This document shows positions 49,640 through 63,275 of a stretch of 64,000 nucleotides of DNA, piece by piece; position 1 is the first letter of the stretch, and every line of letters begins with the position of its first letter. Location: NCBI GenBank assembly GCA_013399695.1, contig VXAU01001826.1, forward strand, positions 1,460,736 through 1,524,735. The letters run 5' to 3'. The notes beneath the pieces were generated by a model. It ran no database searches. It saw only the letters and a list, made by a program, of their open reading frames with translations, and was not told the origin of the DNA. The translations under genes and the position numbers were made by a program. This DNA comes from Formicarius rufipectus. Taxonomy: Eukaryota > Chordata > Aves > Passeriformes > Formicariidae.

Positions 49640-52600
49640 AGCAGCGCTTTGTTGCTTCAAGACCTGTCTCACTGTGGCACCAATGATTGGCAGCAGAGGC
49701 AACCCAGAGCCTTGAATCTTACCATAATCTTACTTGCCACCCGTGTTCCTTTGTCACCTCCCAGGATTTAAAAAGACCATGGACTGCACTGGCTATATGG
49801 GTTTGGTTATTGACCAAACTTACAGGGTGCAGTTTGTTGCGTTTTATGAACAGTTTAGACTTTCTGCAGTTGTGTCAGACCGGCAAGGTTGTCTGACATA
49901 AGAAAGAAAGCAATGTTTTCATTACAAACTGGTCATAGTCAGCATGATCTGTTGCATTGCTCTGAGGCAAGTGATGAGCCTGGGAAGAACATGTAATTTT
50001 TTTATTTTTTTTTACTCTGATTAAAGAGCTTATTTTCCTCATTAGGTCTGAAGTTTCATAGGAGGGGAATCAGTAACATCAAAACCAAGGCTTAAGAACT
50101 GTTTGTTTTTACCTTTTCTCTCTTATTGCTGATAGACAACAAATAGCAGAGACCAACAGAACAGGGACAAACCAATTAACAGGAAAAATTAAAAGCCTGC
50201 TGTCTACTTCCACTGCCTCTGGTACAAAAAACATTGAGTGCTTACTTCAGTTGGAAGTAAACTGAGATATTATGTCATAGCAGAAGGATATGTTTTATAT
50301 CTTGTTAATGTATATAGACTAGAAGGTGAAAAAAAAAACAAACAGAAAAATTCTTCATCTCTGGGGAAAAAAGTCATGTAAAAATGGCAAGTTAGTGAAG
50401 AGGGTAGGGTGTGATTGATTCCATTTCCCATGTGAATCCATGTCATGCTTTGGAAGGACATTCTACAAAGATGAACTTTAGTTAGGAACTAATCTCCAAC
50501 AACAAAAAAAGCATGTCTAGGGACTGTCTGAAGAGGCTTTTAATTTGGGTGCTCTGAATCTTGCATGGGGATGGCAGGCTCTCTAGGCAAATGTGAAGGT
50601 CCAGCAGGACTAGTGCTGTGTGCCTGCAGCGAGCTTTTGGGAAGACAGCTGGTATTTCTGAGCTTATGGACATTCAAAGCAGTAGTCGGTGCCTATGTCA
50701 AACCTTGTACATTTTGCCGTGCATTTCAGCAGCGATTGCATTTAAGGTATGTAAATAATGTTGTCAGAATAATGAACCAATAATACTTCCTAGAAACACA
50801 GTGGAGAATGTGATTCTGGCATAGCCCTTTATTTTTAAGTTTGGAGAGTGAGATTTTTCTTTTCTATTTTAAAACAGCTTCCAAACAGTAAGTCATGCCA
50901 GGAAAAACAGAGCCATTCTCTCAATGACAACAATGCTCATTGTGTTTTCTGTAACAGATGCCAGGTTTTTATCACCAGGCCAGACATTAACCCCCTTGGT
51001 ATCATTCTGAAAGGAAGCATCCGTGCACCCCACTGACTTCTATTCCCTACGGTGTTTCATTATGCCTTCCACCTTTAAAGGTTCATGCGTACTTCCTAGC
51101 CCAATACATCAAGCAGATCTGCAGAGATGACCTTATTTTTTCCCTCTCCTTTCAAAAGGGAAAATTTGTACTTTCTGGTTCCCATCAAACACATATAAGA
51201 AAAGAAAAAAAATCCAGAACTATATCTTGTTTGCCTATTTTTCTTTTCCTCTCCATCCTAAACAAAAGGAAATAATTTGGATATCCAAGCTTTAAATAGC
51301 TTTTTACTGGACAACTATCATCAGAGCTTGTTCACAAAGCACACATTTTTTTCCACAGAAGTATGTATTCAAAATACCTCTTCCAGTCAGTGGATCTCAA
51401 CATGTATAAATCTGAGGCCAGTAATTATATATTTATGGCATGGAAAGACTTACTGGAAGTCCTCCCTACATACCTTATATGTTTAAGATACTGCAGTTAT
51501 GGTCTCACACAGGTGTGCAAGGAGAGTCTCTGGAGATAATTCTCTGAGCACCACAGTGAAGAAGAGAGGCTGATCCTCCAGCTGCCAGTGTGTTTCAAGT
51601 GAGATAGATATGCTCATTGGCTACATATTTCCCTGTGTACTTTACAATAATGTTTGCATTTATGGGACCAATTCTGAAAATATTGCAATGAGTAGTTTAT
51701 GCAGCTACTATTGCTCCTCTGAATGGGATTTTCTGGCATGCAAAATTGTCAGTCAGTTGCATTACTTTCAGTTGCAAAATAATGGATTAGGCCTATCTGA
51801 GTTATTGGTGGTTTTGAAAGGAGAGATTGAACTGCATGACTTTTGAATATACCTATTTGTTTAATTATGCAACCTTTTTATTTTGAGGACTGAGCAGGTA
51901 AAAATGGATACCATAGAGACATATTAAGTGAGTCATGTTATAGACAATCAAGCACAGCTAGAATCTCCACCTTGCACTACTTGTGACAAAAACCAGAAAT
52001 ACAAGCAAAAGAAAAACGGATGAAACTGAAATATGGTCATTTAGATGCAGAAGAACAAAACCAAATGTGACAGGAAGTTAGCCCTGGGAACTCAGAGTCA
52101 CAAGATATTACTGAAGGAAAGCAATCAGTAGGATTCAGAGAGGAAACCTCAGCGATAAAAAATATTGTTTGCAGTTGCACTGGGTAGGATGACAATTATC
52201 TGTCCTCATACTTCAATATATGAGCTGATTACCAGCTGGGAAAAGTTTTAAGTTTCCCCTCAAGCAGTAGCATTACACCATTGTCAACTACACTATAGGG
52301 AATTTAATGTTTTCCTCTGGAACATCTGCCTTAGAGCATTGCCTGAGAAAGGATATGGAATTGGTCAGACCACCAGACAATTCCAGAGTTAAGTCACAAA
52401 ATAATTCTAACATGATTACATATACTACTGCTTTGTAAACACTAGAGATGAGATAAGCCAGATATGAATGTGTATCTGCACTGTGGTGTGGATGTTTATG
52501 AGAGTTCAAAAGGTATTTTAAAGGACAAAATTTAATTTTGTTGTTTATTTTCCTTTTTTAAAATTAATTAGTAAATATTTTGAGCTTGTTTCAGGCATAC

Positions 52601-55600
52601 AAAAGAACATTAATGTGTCAGGTTAATAAAGAGATTCAGATATGCTATTTTAGCTCCCTTTACATTAAGACGAAGGAAAGCTTTCAGAAATGAATCATTA
52701 AACCAGCATTAAAATAACATGACCACTGATTTTCCATACATCTATTGATATTGTTACTATTGCTCTTATTATTTCTGCTTAGACAGATTGATAGTAGCTT
52801 TTTTCATTCTTCTAGGTGTCTTATCTAATTCTGGTGTGTGCAACAGAGCTGATAAGAGATGAGAAATGCCACCCCTGGGATGCCCCTGCATTATATTTAT
52901 GCATGGCTGTTCAATGACAGGCAGTCACAGAGAGCTGGAAAATAGTTTTATTGTTCTGGTGGGGCAGCTGCTATTCTTCCACTAGCAGAGTAGAAAAGGA
53001 TGCACCTGCCATTGTGTGAAAGATTGAAATTTAATTTCTTGCAATTTTCAAACTGCACTGGTGTGCAAAGAGGCCATCTTCAGAGGATCAGGAGAACAAT
53101 GAAAGGAAAGAAAAAGGAGGGAATAGATGACCTCTTGGCCTTGGAAGCTGACGCTGAAATAAGAAGACTGACAAGAGAGCATGCAGGGACTTAGTGAATA
53201 AACAGTTTTCTGACTGTGAGTGGTGAGAAAGCAGAAAATAGCTTGCTAATTTTATCTTGTCTCAAGGACCTTTCTTAGACCCTCATCCTGGCAGGTGGGA
53301 GCTTCTTGCCTCCTGTTGAGAGAAGTGTGTGTCAAGAGCAACTTGCTGGCTTGGCAACAGTGCCGAGAAAGAAAGGTCTGCAACACTTTGTCTTCTCACC
53401 ATTAATCTCTTCCAACATTCAGCCTTGTTCAGTCTTGCTTCTCTACTCAAGGAACAGAGGACAATCATGATTTTTACACTTTCTGCTCCTGTCTGTACTC
53501 TGAACCCTGCTTGCCTTCTGTCACCAAGATCTTTGTCCTGAAAGTGGCTTACTTTGAGAACAGCAAGGGCCATTGGTCATTTGGCAGCACCTATCAGTAT
53601 CTATCTTTTCACTTTGCCTCTTCATTTTTTCAATTACTCTTGTTCATTTTTTATTCTTGCCTTTCTCTTTCTGAGTATTACTTTTTCCCAGACAAATGAA
53701 GAAATCATCAAAATATTAGTCATATATCTCAAGGCCAAGAAATAATGAGACAAGCAAAAAGCATCAAAGCATATTTGTTAGAAAACAAAACAAACAAGAA
53801 TCAAGTCAAAAACAAATTCATGTGATGATTAAGTACATTCATTGTACCAGCAACCTTGATTCCACTTTCCTACCATGCCTGCGCTGACTATGGATAGTCA
53901 TATATTTAAGCTGTTTTGTAAATGAACCACAAAGACATTTCAGGAAAGTAAATAAAGCAACAGTTTGAAACGATGTTTTGTAATGGATGTAAGACATGTA
54001 GCACTATGCTGAAGAACTTCACTTATTCATTTAGCTGGTTAAAAGAGAAGAAGTTGGACTCTTCATCTGTCTCTGTATTTAAATTAAGACATAGTATGTA
54101 AGATGGTATGGTCAGGTTCATGATGAGGTAAAAGCATATTGCCTAGTGGTTAGTCTGAGACCTTGTTTGATTATTTGTAAGCAAGACTAATTGCCATTTT
54201 TCTTTTTTTTTCTTACAAAATGGATCATTGCCTCTATTATCTGGATTGTGATTATTTGTAAATAATTTTTTTCAGCCATCTGCAGCTGTACATAATGGTA
54301 TGTCATGTGTGCCTATGTCAGGCAAATTACATTACTTAGTAACTGTATTTAAGTGCAGTCTGGTTGTTGTTTAATTCCTAGTGGCAAGTGAGCCCCATGC
54401 AGCCTCCACTCAGTGGGATGGAGTAGAAAATTGGAAAAGTAAAAGTGATAAAATTCATGAGTTGGGATCAAGACAGTTTAATAGGTAAAACAAAACCCAC
54501 ACATATAAATAAAGCCAAAAAGGGAATTCATTCACCACTTCCCAGGGGAAGGAAGGTGTTCAGTCACCTTCAGGAAGTCAGGAGTCCATCACATATAACA
54601 GGACTGGAGAAGACAAATGTCATCACTCTGAATATCCACGCCTTCCTCCTTCTTCACCCAGCTTCATATACTGAACATGAAATATCCCTTTGGTCGCTTG
54701 GGGTCAGCTGTCCTGGCTGTGTCCCCTCTCAACTCCTTGTGCACCTCCCACCTCCTCACTGGTGGGGTGGTGTGAGGGGCAGGAAAGAGCTTGATGCTGT
54801 GCAAGATCTTCTCAGCAATAACAAAAACATTCTTGTGTTATCAACACTATTTCCAGCACGAATCCGAATACAGCCCAAAATCAGCCACTGTGGAGATAAT
54901 TAGCTCTACCTCAGACAAAACCAACACAACTGGTGAATCTAAGAAGAATCTCTTGAGCCCAAACAGATTCTGAACAGTGATACGTTATTCAGATACATCC
55001 ATGAAAAGGTGAAGGACTGATATTAGATTCTAAGCACTGAATGTGTTTCAGAGCAGAGACTGAAGGGTAGCATTTGCAGGTGAGTATTCTCCCTTCAGGG
55101 AGAACTTCCTAACTGTTGGGATAGAGAGGCTCAAGGGTTTGAGTAATTCTAGATATGAAATATGTGAATTTATGGGAAGGAGCTGGAATGACTCTCTTCC
55201 CAGAAAATCAGGCAACTCATTGAGTGACACATTATAAAGAGAATGTGAATACTGAGTTGCTGCCCAATAGGTTTTAAGCCAGACTTTTAGTTGCCACTTT
55301 AGAAGTCTCATTTCATTACTGTGATACATGATATATAATTACCTGGGCCCACCAAGTTGATTGTGGCAGCCTAAATTAGACATCAGACAGTCCTATATTA
55401 ATATCAGAGATCTGTCCAGGGTGAAAGGCATCGCCAAGGGTGGATATTAGTCTTGAAGAGAGTACCCTTCACCTGCTTTGTTGGGAAATGAATTCCCTCT
55501 CTGTGCCTATACAAACCAAGCTGCCTACCGGCCCACTGGAAGGTGCATGTGCCTAAACGAGTGATTGAATGACAAGCTCACATTTGCCTCATTTTATTCA

Positions 55601-58268
55601 AATACCCTGTTTAGGCAAGTGGTATAGTGGCATATATGTATGCAGGCTGGCCTTCATACGCAAGACTACCAGTTTCTGGAGGTCGTTTTCTTCTAATAGA
55701 ACTCACTTGGGTAGTTATCTTTTCTCCCTCATTGTCCCTTATACAGAGCATTCCCTGAGGACTTGTGCTCCTGTACACAAATCTCATTTCCCCACTACTC
55801 AGAGCTGTCATCTTTGTTCACACTTGTGCTGCCTCTACCCACTGGGTAATCCTCCAAATGAGCAAATAAAAGTACTCAGAATATGAAATATAAATGACTC
55901 TGTTTGGTCCTTCAGAAAACCAGCAAGGTTCATGGAACTGTGGAACTGAGGCTCAGGAAGAGGTGACCAATGATGACATGTCTACTGTTTTAAGATACAG
56001 GTTATCTTGAATTAAAATCACTCTATTTCCCCCCCTTCTCTTTAAGGGTAATGAACAACCTCAGACTTTTCTTTGTGGCTAAAGCCAGCCCAGGGTGCAA
56101 CACTGGAAAGTCAAAAATACCCACATCTCTTGAAAATCTTTGTTATTTCAGAGTCTTCTACAGCAATGTAATTATAAATAGATTATCTCATCTGACAAAA
56201 GGCTGGACATCAGAGATCTTCTGAGAATATGGAATTTCAATGAATATTTTTTTTAAATTAATGAAAGTGTCATCATTTTGTTCCTGTTGCCCATGGTTTG
56301 GGGAAGGACAATCAGTTACAAATTTTATTTTCATTTCTGTTTTGAAACTCTCTTGCTTTTCTGTTATGCGTATATCATATGAATATGGAGTGGTCTCTTG
56401 AATGCCAATAAGATACTTCTGATGTCTCCAAGGTCAGCATGTATATATTAAAGCTTTCTGTCATGAATCAAAGCAAACGACTGGAAGGAAACTGCTGTCG
56501 CATTTTGCAGTTGTTGGTTTTCTCCCATAACGGAGTTGTTCCTTTTGGCTTATGTTAGATAAAATCATACAGATAGCAGTGAAAGGAAGTTCATACAGGA
56601 AGTATATGGCACATAAACATGTAGATTTTTACATTTTTCTTTATCAGACAAGAAGATTTCAATACTAAAGAAAAATGCTTTGGAAAGCATTTTATCTAAG
56701 CCAGATAAAATATTTTATCCGAACTGCTACAGAGTGATACTTTTTGAAACAAAGGGTGGCAGGCAGAAGGAAAGGCAAAATGTACAATAATATATTTTTG
56801 GATTTGTACTGTGTATTTAAAACATGCCTTGAATCCATACAGCATCCTGATTTGGGGGAAGGTATGGTTGAAAAAGTTTGTCTGAGAAAGGACAAAATTC
56901 ACCAGTTTCTGAAAACAAACTTTCCAGGTTTATACAGGACCCTTTCCAGCGCCCAACTGAACAGCAAAGAACTGTCAGTGGGCAGGTTGGTCGCAGTGGA
57001 GATGTACAGCTGAGGTGGCAGGCTGTTGCTGTTGACCTCTATGTTTGCTTCTCTGCTTCAGAGGATCAAGTTAGTCCTTCTATCCCACTGTTTGCAAGCA
57101 GGGGAAGTCTATACACAAAAGAATTTCCAAGTCAGTAGGGGAGGGAAGTGAAGGATATCTTCAAATCACTGCTGGGGCATTCTCAGTTGCACTCACAGGT
57201 GCCATGTGTTGCATGGTGCTCTACTGAGCAGGCAGTGTGAGATCTCAGAAGCCAGACACTTTTTGGATTCCATGAATTATAGAGCAGGGAGATGCCAGAA
57301 CATCCAGAAAGATGTCAACACTACTTTTAAAGAAATGTGGTAATGTTAAAGTAATAAGCAACAGAAGAATGGGTTCTTCATTTACTGGATTGAATTTATC
57401 TTCATTTGAAGAAAATATTTTTCTGACAAAATGGGTATGTGGAAAAAATAGGCAAAATAAATAGGAAAATGTTCTATGTAAAATCAATAGTATTTTGCTA
57501 TTAATATTCAAAACTTGAAATCAAAGTACTGTTTCTGTTAAAATCCAGGTTCCTAAATATATATATGTTATACAGAAATATATAAATATACAGAATTTGT
57601 TGACAACATGCAGAACCCCTAAAGTAATAATACTACTAACAAAAAGGATTTGTGTTGAGTAGAAATGTTTGCAAAGGGAAGACGTTTTCCTGATCAGTTG
57701 TAGCTACCAGAAAGTCACTCTCATTTCTACGACTCATTCACATTGATGTAGCCTTTTTGGAAATGTCAAGGAGACAATATGTGCTCCTTCAGAGAAATAC
57801 TAACTTTTAAAAAGACACAGTCTTAGAAGAGAGATACTTAGAGCATTTAGAGTTGTTACCTCCATGTAAAAGGTAAAAAAAATTTCACTAACTAGGAAAC
57901 AAGTCATATTTCAGTAGCTTAAGCTTTCCTTATCTTACATACAATACCCCAAAATCACTTCTACTTGTTTTGTGGGATATAGATTTCCCAGGATTTCAGA
58001 GTTTTAATTTTCTACTGACTACAAACAGATAGCCATCTAATTGTGAAAAGATAGGACATCCAAACATGAGAGTTTTGCATTAACAAATCTTATAGTAACT
58101 AAATTTGTAAATAAAATTTATTTTACTAAATTAAAAAAAAAATTTCAAGGAAACTGGAATAGAGATTATTCTAAAGACTTTAATTTTTGTCATGGAACTT
58201 CAGAAACATCAAAGACTTGAAGAAAGAACCTTGATCTTCGAAAATATAAATATTATTTTTCATGGATC
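49640..58268. other. Long unique stretch, no gene recognised
   Basis: About 8.6 kb with no transposon I can recognise and no credible gene. The longest open run is 152 codons (54445-54903, plus strand), without a family signature or conserved motif. A short TATA run occurs at about 57558-57568 and an A run at about 58132-58141. Confidence 0.55.
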
Positions 58269-58293
58269 TACTATCTTCTTTGGAAAGATAGTA
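58269..58293. repeat. Perfect 9-bp stem hairpin
   Basis: Arms 'tactatctt' (58269-58277) and 'aagatagta' (58285-58293) are separated by a 7-nt loop. This may be chance in A+T-rich DNA. Confidence 0.7.
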
Positions 58294-60924
58294 CAGGTCT
58301 GCTGATTCTGACCCTGCTACTGTGTTTTGTCTGGAGAAGAGTGGAGTCACTGACTGCAATATCAAGAGGGGTGCTAGAAGGGTGTGATCATGCTAGATGT
58401 TGAGCATTTTTGAGTCCACATATCCTAATCACTGCATTGCCATCTCTGATGAATCACCCTTTACTGCAGTTTTCTTTGCATTAAACAATGATAAATATCT
58501 TAAATTGTACCTTGTACTTTATGAGTACTATTTCGACACGGTCATTTCTAGGGAGACGGGATGATTAGCTCATTGCATTGACTTACTGCCCTGATTTTGT
58601 TTTCTTCTCTTTTGCAACACCCCAAATATTTGAGTTTCCCAGGCAAAGAATCCTCCATTCTACATACATGTTTTTACTTGTAATTTCTGTTTGAGTTGAA
58701 GTAGCCCTTGTGAATGGGGCATCCAAGCTTTAGATTGTAAGTGACAACGAATCTGACAAAATATTAGGGAAAGAGTTTCAATGTTTGTTTGTGGTCACTA
58801 GTGTCATATTTATTGTCATTTTCCAGCTACAACTGTTTCAGAGTTTGCCTTTACAGTCTTCTGGACCCACATCTGCTCTCTTCATATTGCATAAGATAAC
58901 AAATAATGTCCCTGAGGACTGTTTCAGCCAGTTGTCTAAATCTCCTAGGGAAAATTTAATCTGAATTTGTTGATCTAAAGCAATTCAACTTATGTAAATA
59001 TTTATTTTTTTTTTTATTTCCCTGTTCTAACCTGAGATCTTTTTCCTGTGTTACTGATGTTAAAGATGATGTCTGCAAGGTTGCCATTAACCTTCTTATT
59101 GAAGAAGGGGACAAAACAGGAATTAAACATTCTAGCTTTCTTAATTCATCTGTCACCTTTTTGTCTTCTTACTATTGATCTTGGTACTGAATGGCTATGA
59201 CTCACATCTTAGTTCATCCTGTACAATGCTCTTTCTTCTCTTGTCCCCAAATGCTGGTGCTCTTCTTTCATATTCATCCTTATTACTCTGCCTAGTTTTC
59301 AGCTTCTTATTGTGACACTTTTAGGTTAGAGATCATTAAAAAGCTGTGATTTTTAACTTGCTCTATCTATGCTTTTCATTCTCTCTCCACATTGAGATGT
59401 GTACCCCAGTTCAGAAAACTGCCATCTCTCCTTATATTTTTTGTTTGGTTGATTTGGGTTTTTAGTTCATTTATGATTTTTCTTTTTAAAATTTTCTCTT
59501 AATTTTTGGCATTTTATCTTCCAGTTTCTGAATGTGTGAAGTTTGCTTCTTGAATTCCACTGGCATTTTTGCTATTTACTTGCCTTCCTTTGTAAAGATT
59601 GTGAATTATACAATTTCACCTAAGTTACCTACCAACTTTTTATTCTCATCTAGTCTTTCCTTACTCTAATTCTTACTTCTCACTGCTTCCAACACACCCA
59701 GAATTACCACCTTTCCATATCATGCTGTTTTATTTTCCTGGTGACAAAATGGGTGACTAAAATCCCACAAGCAGACTCTGTCCTTTTGATGGACTGCTTA
59801 CATAAAGCTTCATCCTCTTGCTAGGCACTTACGGTGATCTGCCTCCTCCATCACTGTAGTTCCCATTTGTTCCCCTTTCCATTACTAACCCTATTTATTC
59901 AGGGCTACATGTTGATTGTAACTCACCCTTACCCACTTTCTCCAAATGTCCTTAATGAACAATCAGTATTGCTTCTAGTAATTTTTTACCATATTAAATA
60001 CTCCAGTAAGTTTTTATTATGATAGGAAAAAATTCTACTTTTTATCATGTTGCAAGACTGGAATTTCTTTCTCTTTATTCTTGCAGTGTCTATGCGCAAA
60101 CAGTTTTCAGCTAACTGAACCACTACACTTTCTTTGCTCCTCCTCTTCTGATCCCATCATCATGAGACCAATGGACTCTTCTTAAAAGGTTTATTCAGTT
60201 TATCCTAAAACAATCCAAATAAGGTTAGAAAGCCTTTGTACAGTGATACATTCCAAGCTTTTCAGAGGTGAACTACATTGTTACCAGTATAAAGTAGAAT
60301 ATCATATTGAGAAATTCAAGGTCTTTATTGTGACACCAGTTTTTCACCATACATTACATTTTGGAACAGATTTTTACTTTTCTGATCCCTTATCCATGAT
60401 TGAAAGGATTATGAGGGAAGATCATATAGCTAAATTCTTCTATCTTTTCTTCCTGAGACATTTTTGATCTGTTTTGACTCCTGTCATTATCTCCAGATGG
60501 ATAAACAGCATGAGACAGTTAATATATAAGACCGCTTTGACAGATCACAGAACAGGTTATTCAAATGTTTCCCTTCCAATTGTGCCAGAATAAGAACATA
60601 TTGGGTAGCACTTTTATGTGAAGCATGTCTCTCAATTCTGCTTACAGTTCCTGGTGTCACACATCAGAGGATATTGTTGATAAGAAATTCATAAGAAATA
60701 GTAGCTTAGCAGGCTAAAAATTAAGAAATGTGTTTTTAAAAAACCTATTAGGAGCAGGTATGAGATCAAAACCACACTTGTACTTAATCACTTTTTCTCT
60801 ATCTCTCCCATTTTTATCTCTCTCACTTTTTCCCAATCTCTTTTTGTCACAGCCGCTCTTGTGGTTCACAGATGTGATCTCTTTAAATCTGAAACTTTTA
60901 TTTCTTATTCGTTCAGTGTTTAAG
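58294..60924. other. Unique sequence, no gene recognised
   Basis: From about 59160 to 60480 the plus strand is conspicuously pyrimidine-rich (T and C). No gene, RNA gene or transposon is supported. Confidence 0.5.
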
Positions 60925-60927
60925 GAA

Positions 60928-60959
<32 letters not shown>
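60925..60959. repeat. (AC)8 microsatellite followed by A19
   Basis: A dinucleotide AC run of about eight units passes directly into nineteen A residues (60941-60959). Confidence 0.95.
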
Positions 60960-62430
60960 GGAGAAACTAACCCTAGTCCCAACTGGAGCCATTTGCAACT
61001 ACTGTAATGTAAATAGTATGTAGCCCAGACATACAATGAACTGAGGGACTGCCAGTACTTTCTAGGCCCACACACTTGGAAGGGGGTGGAGGGAGCAGGA
61101 AATGATTAGCAGAGGGGAAAGGCAGATCTCCTCCAGGCAAGGCTGAGGAGCCTCTGCAGTTTTGAGCACTGCCAACCCTGCTCAGGGCTGTCTTTGTGCA
61201 CGTTAGGATGTGGAAGCTGTTTGAGGCCAGCCAAGAGGGCTGTTTCCACACTCACTAAGATTCTGTCTTATTGGCCTGAAAGCACTCGCAGGTTAACAGT
61301 AAACAAAGCTGTGGTGAAGAAAGAAAGTAAAAAAGCTTTTATTGAACTTTGTGGTTACCAATAGCACTAGCTGTGTCAATACCAGAAAAAAAAGTGCCCA
61401 TAGATGTCGGAACCGCCTCACAGTCACTCAAAGAATGAAGAAAAATATTTATTTAGGCTCTCTGCTTGCTTCCATTCACATCTGCAAGCTTGCACACACA
61501 CAGTAGACCTGGTTGTGTTCTTTTTAAACTTAAAACAAAAATCATTTTATTGAGTCATCAATTGGAAGAGACATGAACTCTTTCAGTCAGTAGGAGCAGA
61601 AGAGATTTTCCACAGGATGCTTTGAAAGTCTCCTTCATCTGGGTTAAACCATCACATCTGGCAGAAGCTCACTTCTGCTGACTCCAAGACCCACATCCAG
61701 GACATGAATATTCATAGTGTTACTCATGCTGTGTTCCTTTCCCTCTGATGTGTTTAACTCCCAGCACCAGGGAGACACTCAAAAGCAGCTGTGGGCCTTT
61801 TGCCAGGTTTTACTATTCGAGCTAAGCAGGAAATAATTTTCCCATCCCATGAAACTTTCCAGTACAAGGTGGTTGTTTTTTTTGTTGTTGTTGTTGTTGT
61901 AGGTTTTTTTTTTGTTTGTTTGTTTTTTAATTTTATTTCCTTTCTGTTTTTCTTATCTTGCTTTAGGAAAAGTCTTGACTAAATGCAGGTTTTCAGTGAA
62001 AAAAACAAGCAATTACCCTTGTACTCCATAAACCAAACTAAATCTAATCAAACCAAGAAAACAATCCCCAAATCAAGAAGAAATACACATTTACCATGGT
62101 TCAGTTCCCAGATGTAAACCAGGATGCCCTGGTTCTTTTTTTTCAGTAAGCATTATTTCCGTCTGTTTGTCTCCTCCCTTCATTCCCCACTCAGAATTCC
62201 AGCTTGAATCTGAGAGCTTGTGTTCCCAATAAAGCTTCACTAAATTGACTGTTGAATTTGCAGATTATAAAAGATATACTATTTTTATACCTTTATACAA
62301 GCACAAAAGCTCCTGCCTAACTTTACTTACAGTATTATTTGAGATCCTTTAAGAACATGTGAGAAAATTTGTGCAAGGGCTACACAACTTTAAATACAAT
62401 GACTGATATGATTTCTACAGGCTTTGTAAG
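60960..62430. other. Unique sequence, no gene recognised
   Basis: Several reverse-complement AATAAA words (for example near 61340 and 61547) could be polyadenylation signals of a minus-strand transcript. No coding frame accompanies them, and such words are frequent in A+T-rich DNA. Confidence 0.45.
61870..61930. repeat. T/G-rich low-complexity tract (TTG)n/(TTTG)n
   Basis: A run of about six TTG units (61882-61899) followed by TTTG units and T runs. Confidence 0.9.
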
Positions 62431-63275
62431 ATCACAGAATCACAGAATGTCTTGGATTGAAAGGTACCTTAAAGATCATCTACTTCCAAGCCCCCTGCCA
62501 TGGACAGGCATACCTTTCCCTAGACCAGGTTGCTCAGAGCCCCATACCACCTAGTCTTGAACATTTTCAGTGGTGGGGCATCCACAACTTCTATTGGCAA
62601 CCTGTTCCAGTGTCTCACCACCTCCACAGCAAAGAATTTTTTCCTAAACATGCCCTCTTTCCCTTTAAAGCCATTCCCCCTTGTCCTGTCACTACATGCT
62701 CTTGCAAATAGTCTCTCTCCATATTTCTTTTAGGTCCCCTTCAGGTTCTGGAAGGCCACAATTAGGTCCCTCTGAAGCCTTCTCTTTTCCATGCCAAATG
62801 ATTCCATTTTTCTCAGCATTTTCTCATAGGAGATTCTCAGCATGTTGATGTCCCTCCTGTGCTGAGGATCCCAGATCTGGATGCAGTACTCCAGGTGGGG
62901 TCTCATAAGAATGGAATAAAGGGGCAGAATCCCCTCCCCTGACCTGCTGGCCATACTACTTTTGATGCAGTCCAGGACACAATTGGCTTTCTGGACTCTG
63001 AGTACACATTGCTGGGTGATGTCCAGCTTCTCATCCGCCAGGACTCCCAAGTCCTTCTCAGCAGGTCTGTTCCCAATCCTTTCAAACCCATCCTGGATTG
63101 ATACTGGGGATTGCTCTGACTCAGGTGCAGCACCTTGCACTTGGTCTCGTTGAGCTTAATGAGATTCCCACTGTCCCACTTCTTGAGTTTGTCCAGGTCC
63201 CTCCGGATGGCATCCCATCCTTCAGGTGTGTCAACAGCATCACTCAGCTTGGTGTCATCTGAAAATTTGCTGAGC
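62431..63275 (-). mobile_element. CR1 LINE retrotransposon, 5'-truncated, minus strand
   Basis: The 3' terminus is at the low end with 'atcacagaatcacagaatg' tail units, followed by a well-preserved CR1 3' UTR, the C-terminal tail and part of the RT domain. Similarity stops abruptly at 'tttgctgag' (about 63275). At about 845 bp it is the best-preserved copy here and looks younger than those at 15221 or 28981, judged by its nearly intact tail and frame. It is still dead, because only the 3' end is present. Confidence 0.95.
62520..63275 (-). pseudogene. CR1 reverse transcriptase C-terminal half, broken
   Basis: Read on the minus strand it opens with 'LSKFSDDTKLSDAVD', so the RT catalytic box (usually F/YADD) survives as FSDD with both Asp residues. 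It continues through 'KCKVLHLSQSNPQYQ', 'PAEKDLGVLADEKLD', 'RPHLEYCIQIWDPQH', 'KRRLQRDLIVAFQNLKG', 'RACSDRTRGNGFK' and 'VVRHWNRLP', to 'ALSNLV' and a natural-looking TAG at 62520-62522. Two lesions are visible: a single-base indel near 63081-63090 that shifts the frame, and an in-frame TAA at 62730-62732. The finger and palm motifs upstream of the catalytic box and the endonuclease domain are absent through 5' truncation. Confidence 0.93.

Noticed and set aside
54445..54903. 152-codon plus-strand open frame
   Set aside because: No domain or motif, low-complexity composition, and no splice sites matching its limits. A run of this length is plausible by chance in 64 kb.
61260..61700. Possible LTR or 3' UTR because of AATAAA-like words on the minus strand
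   Set aside because: No paired LTR, no primer-binding or polypurine tract and no internal retroviral frame. Such words are frequent in A+T-rich DNA.
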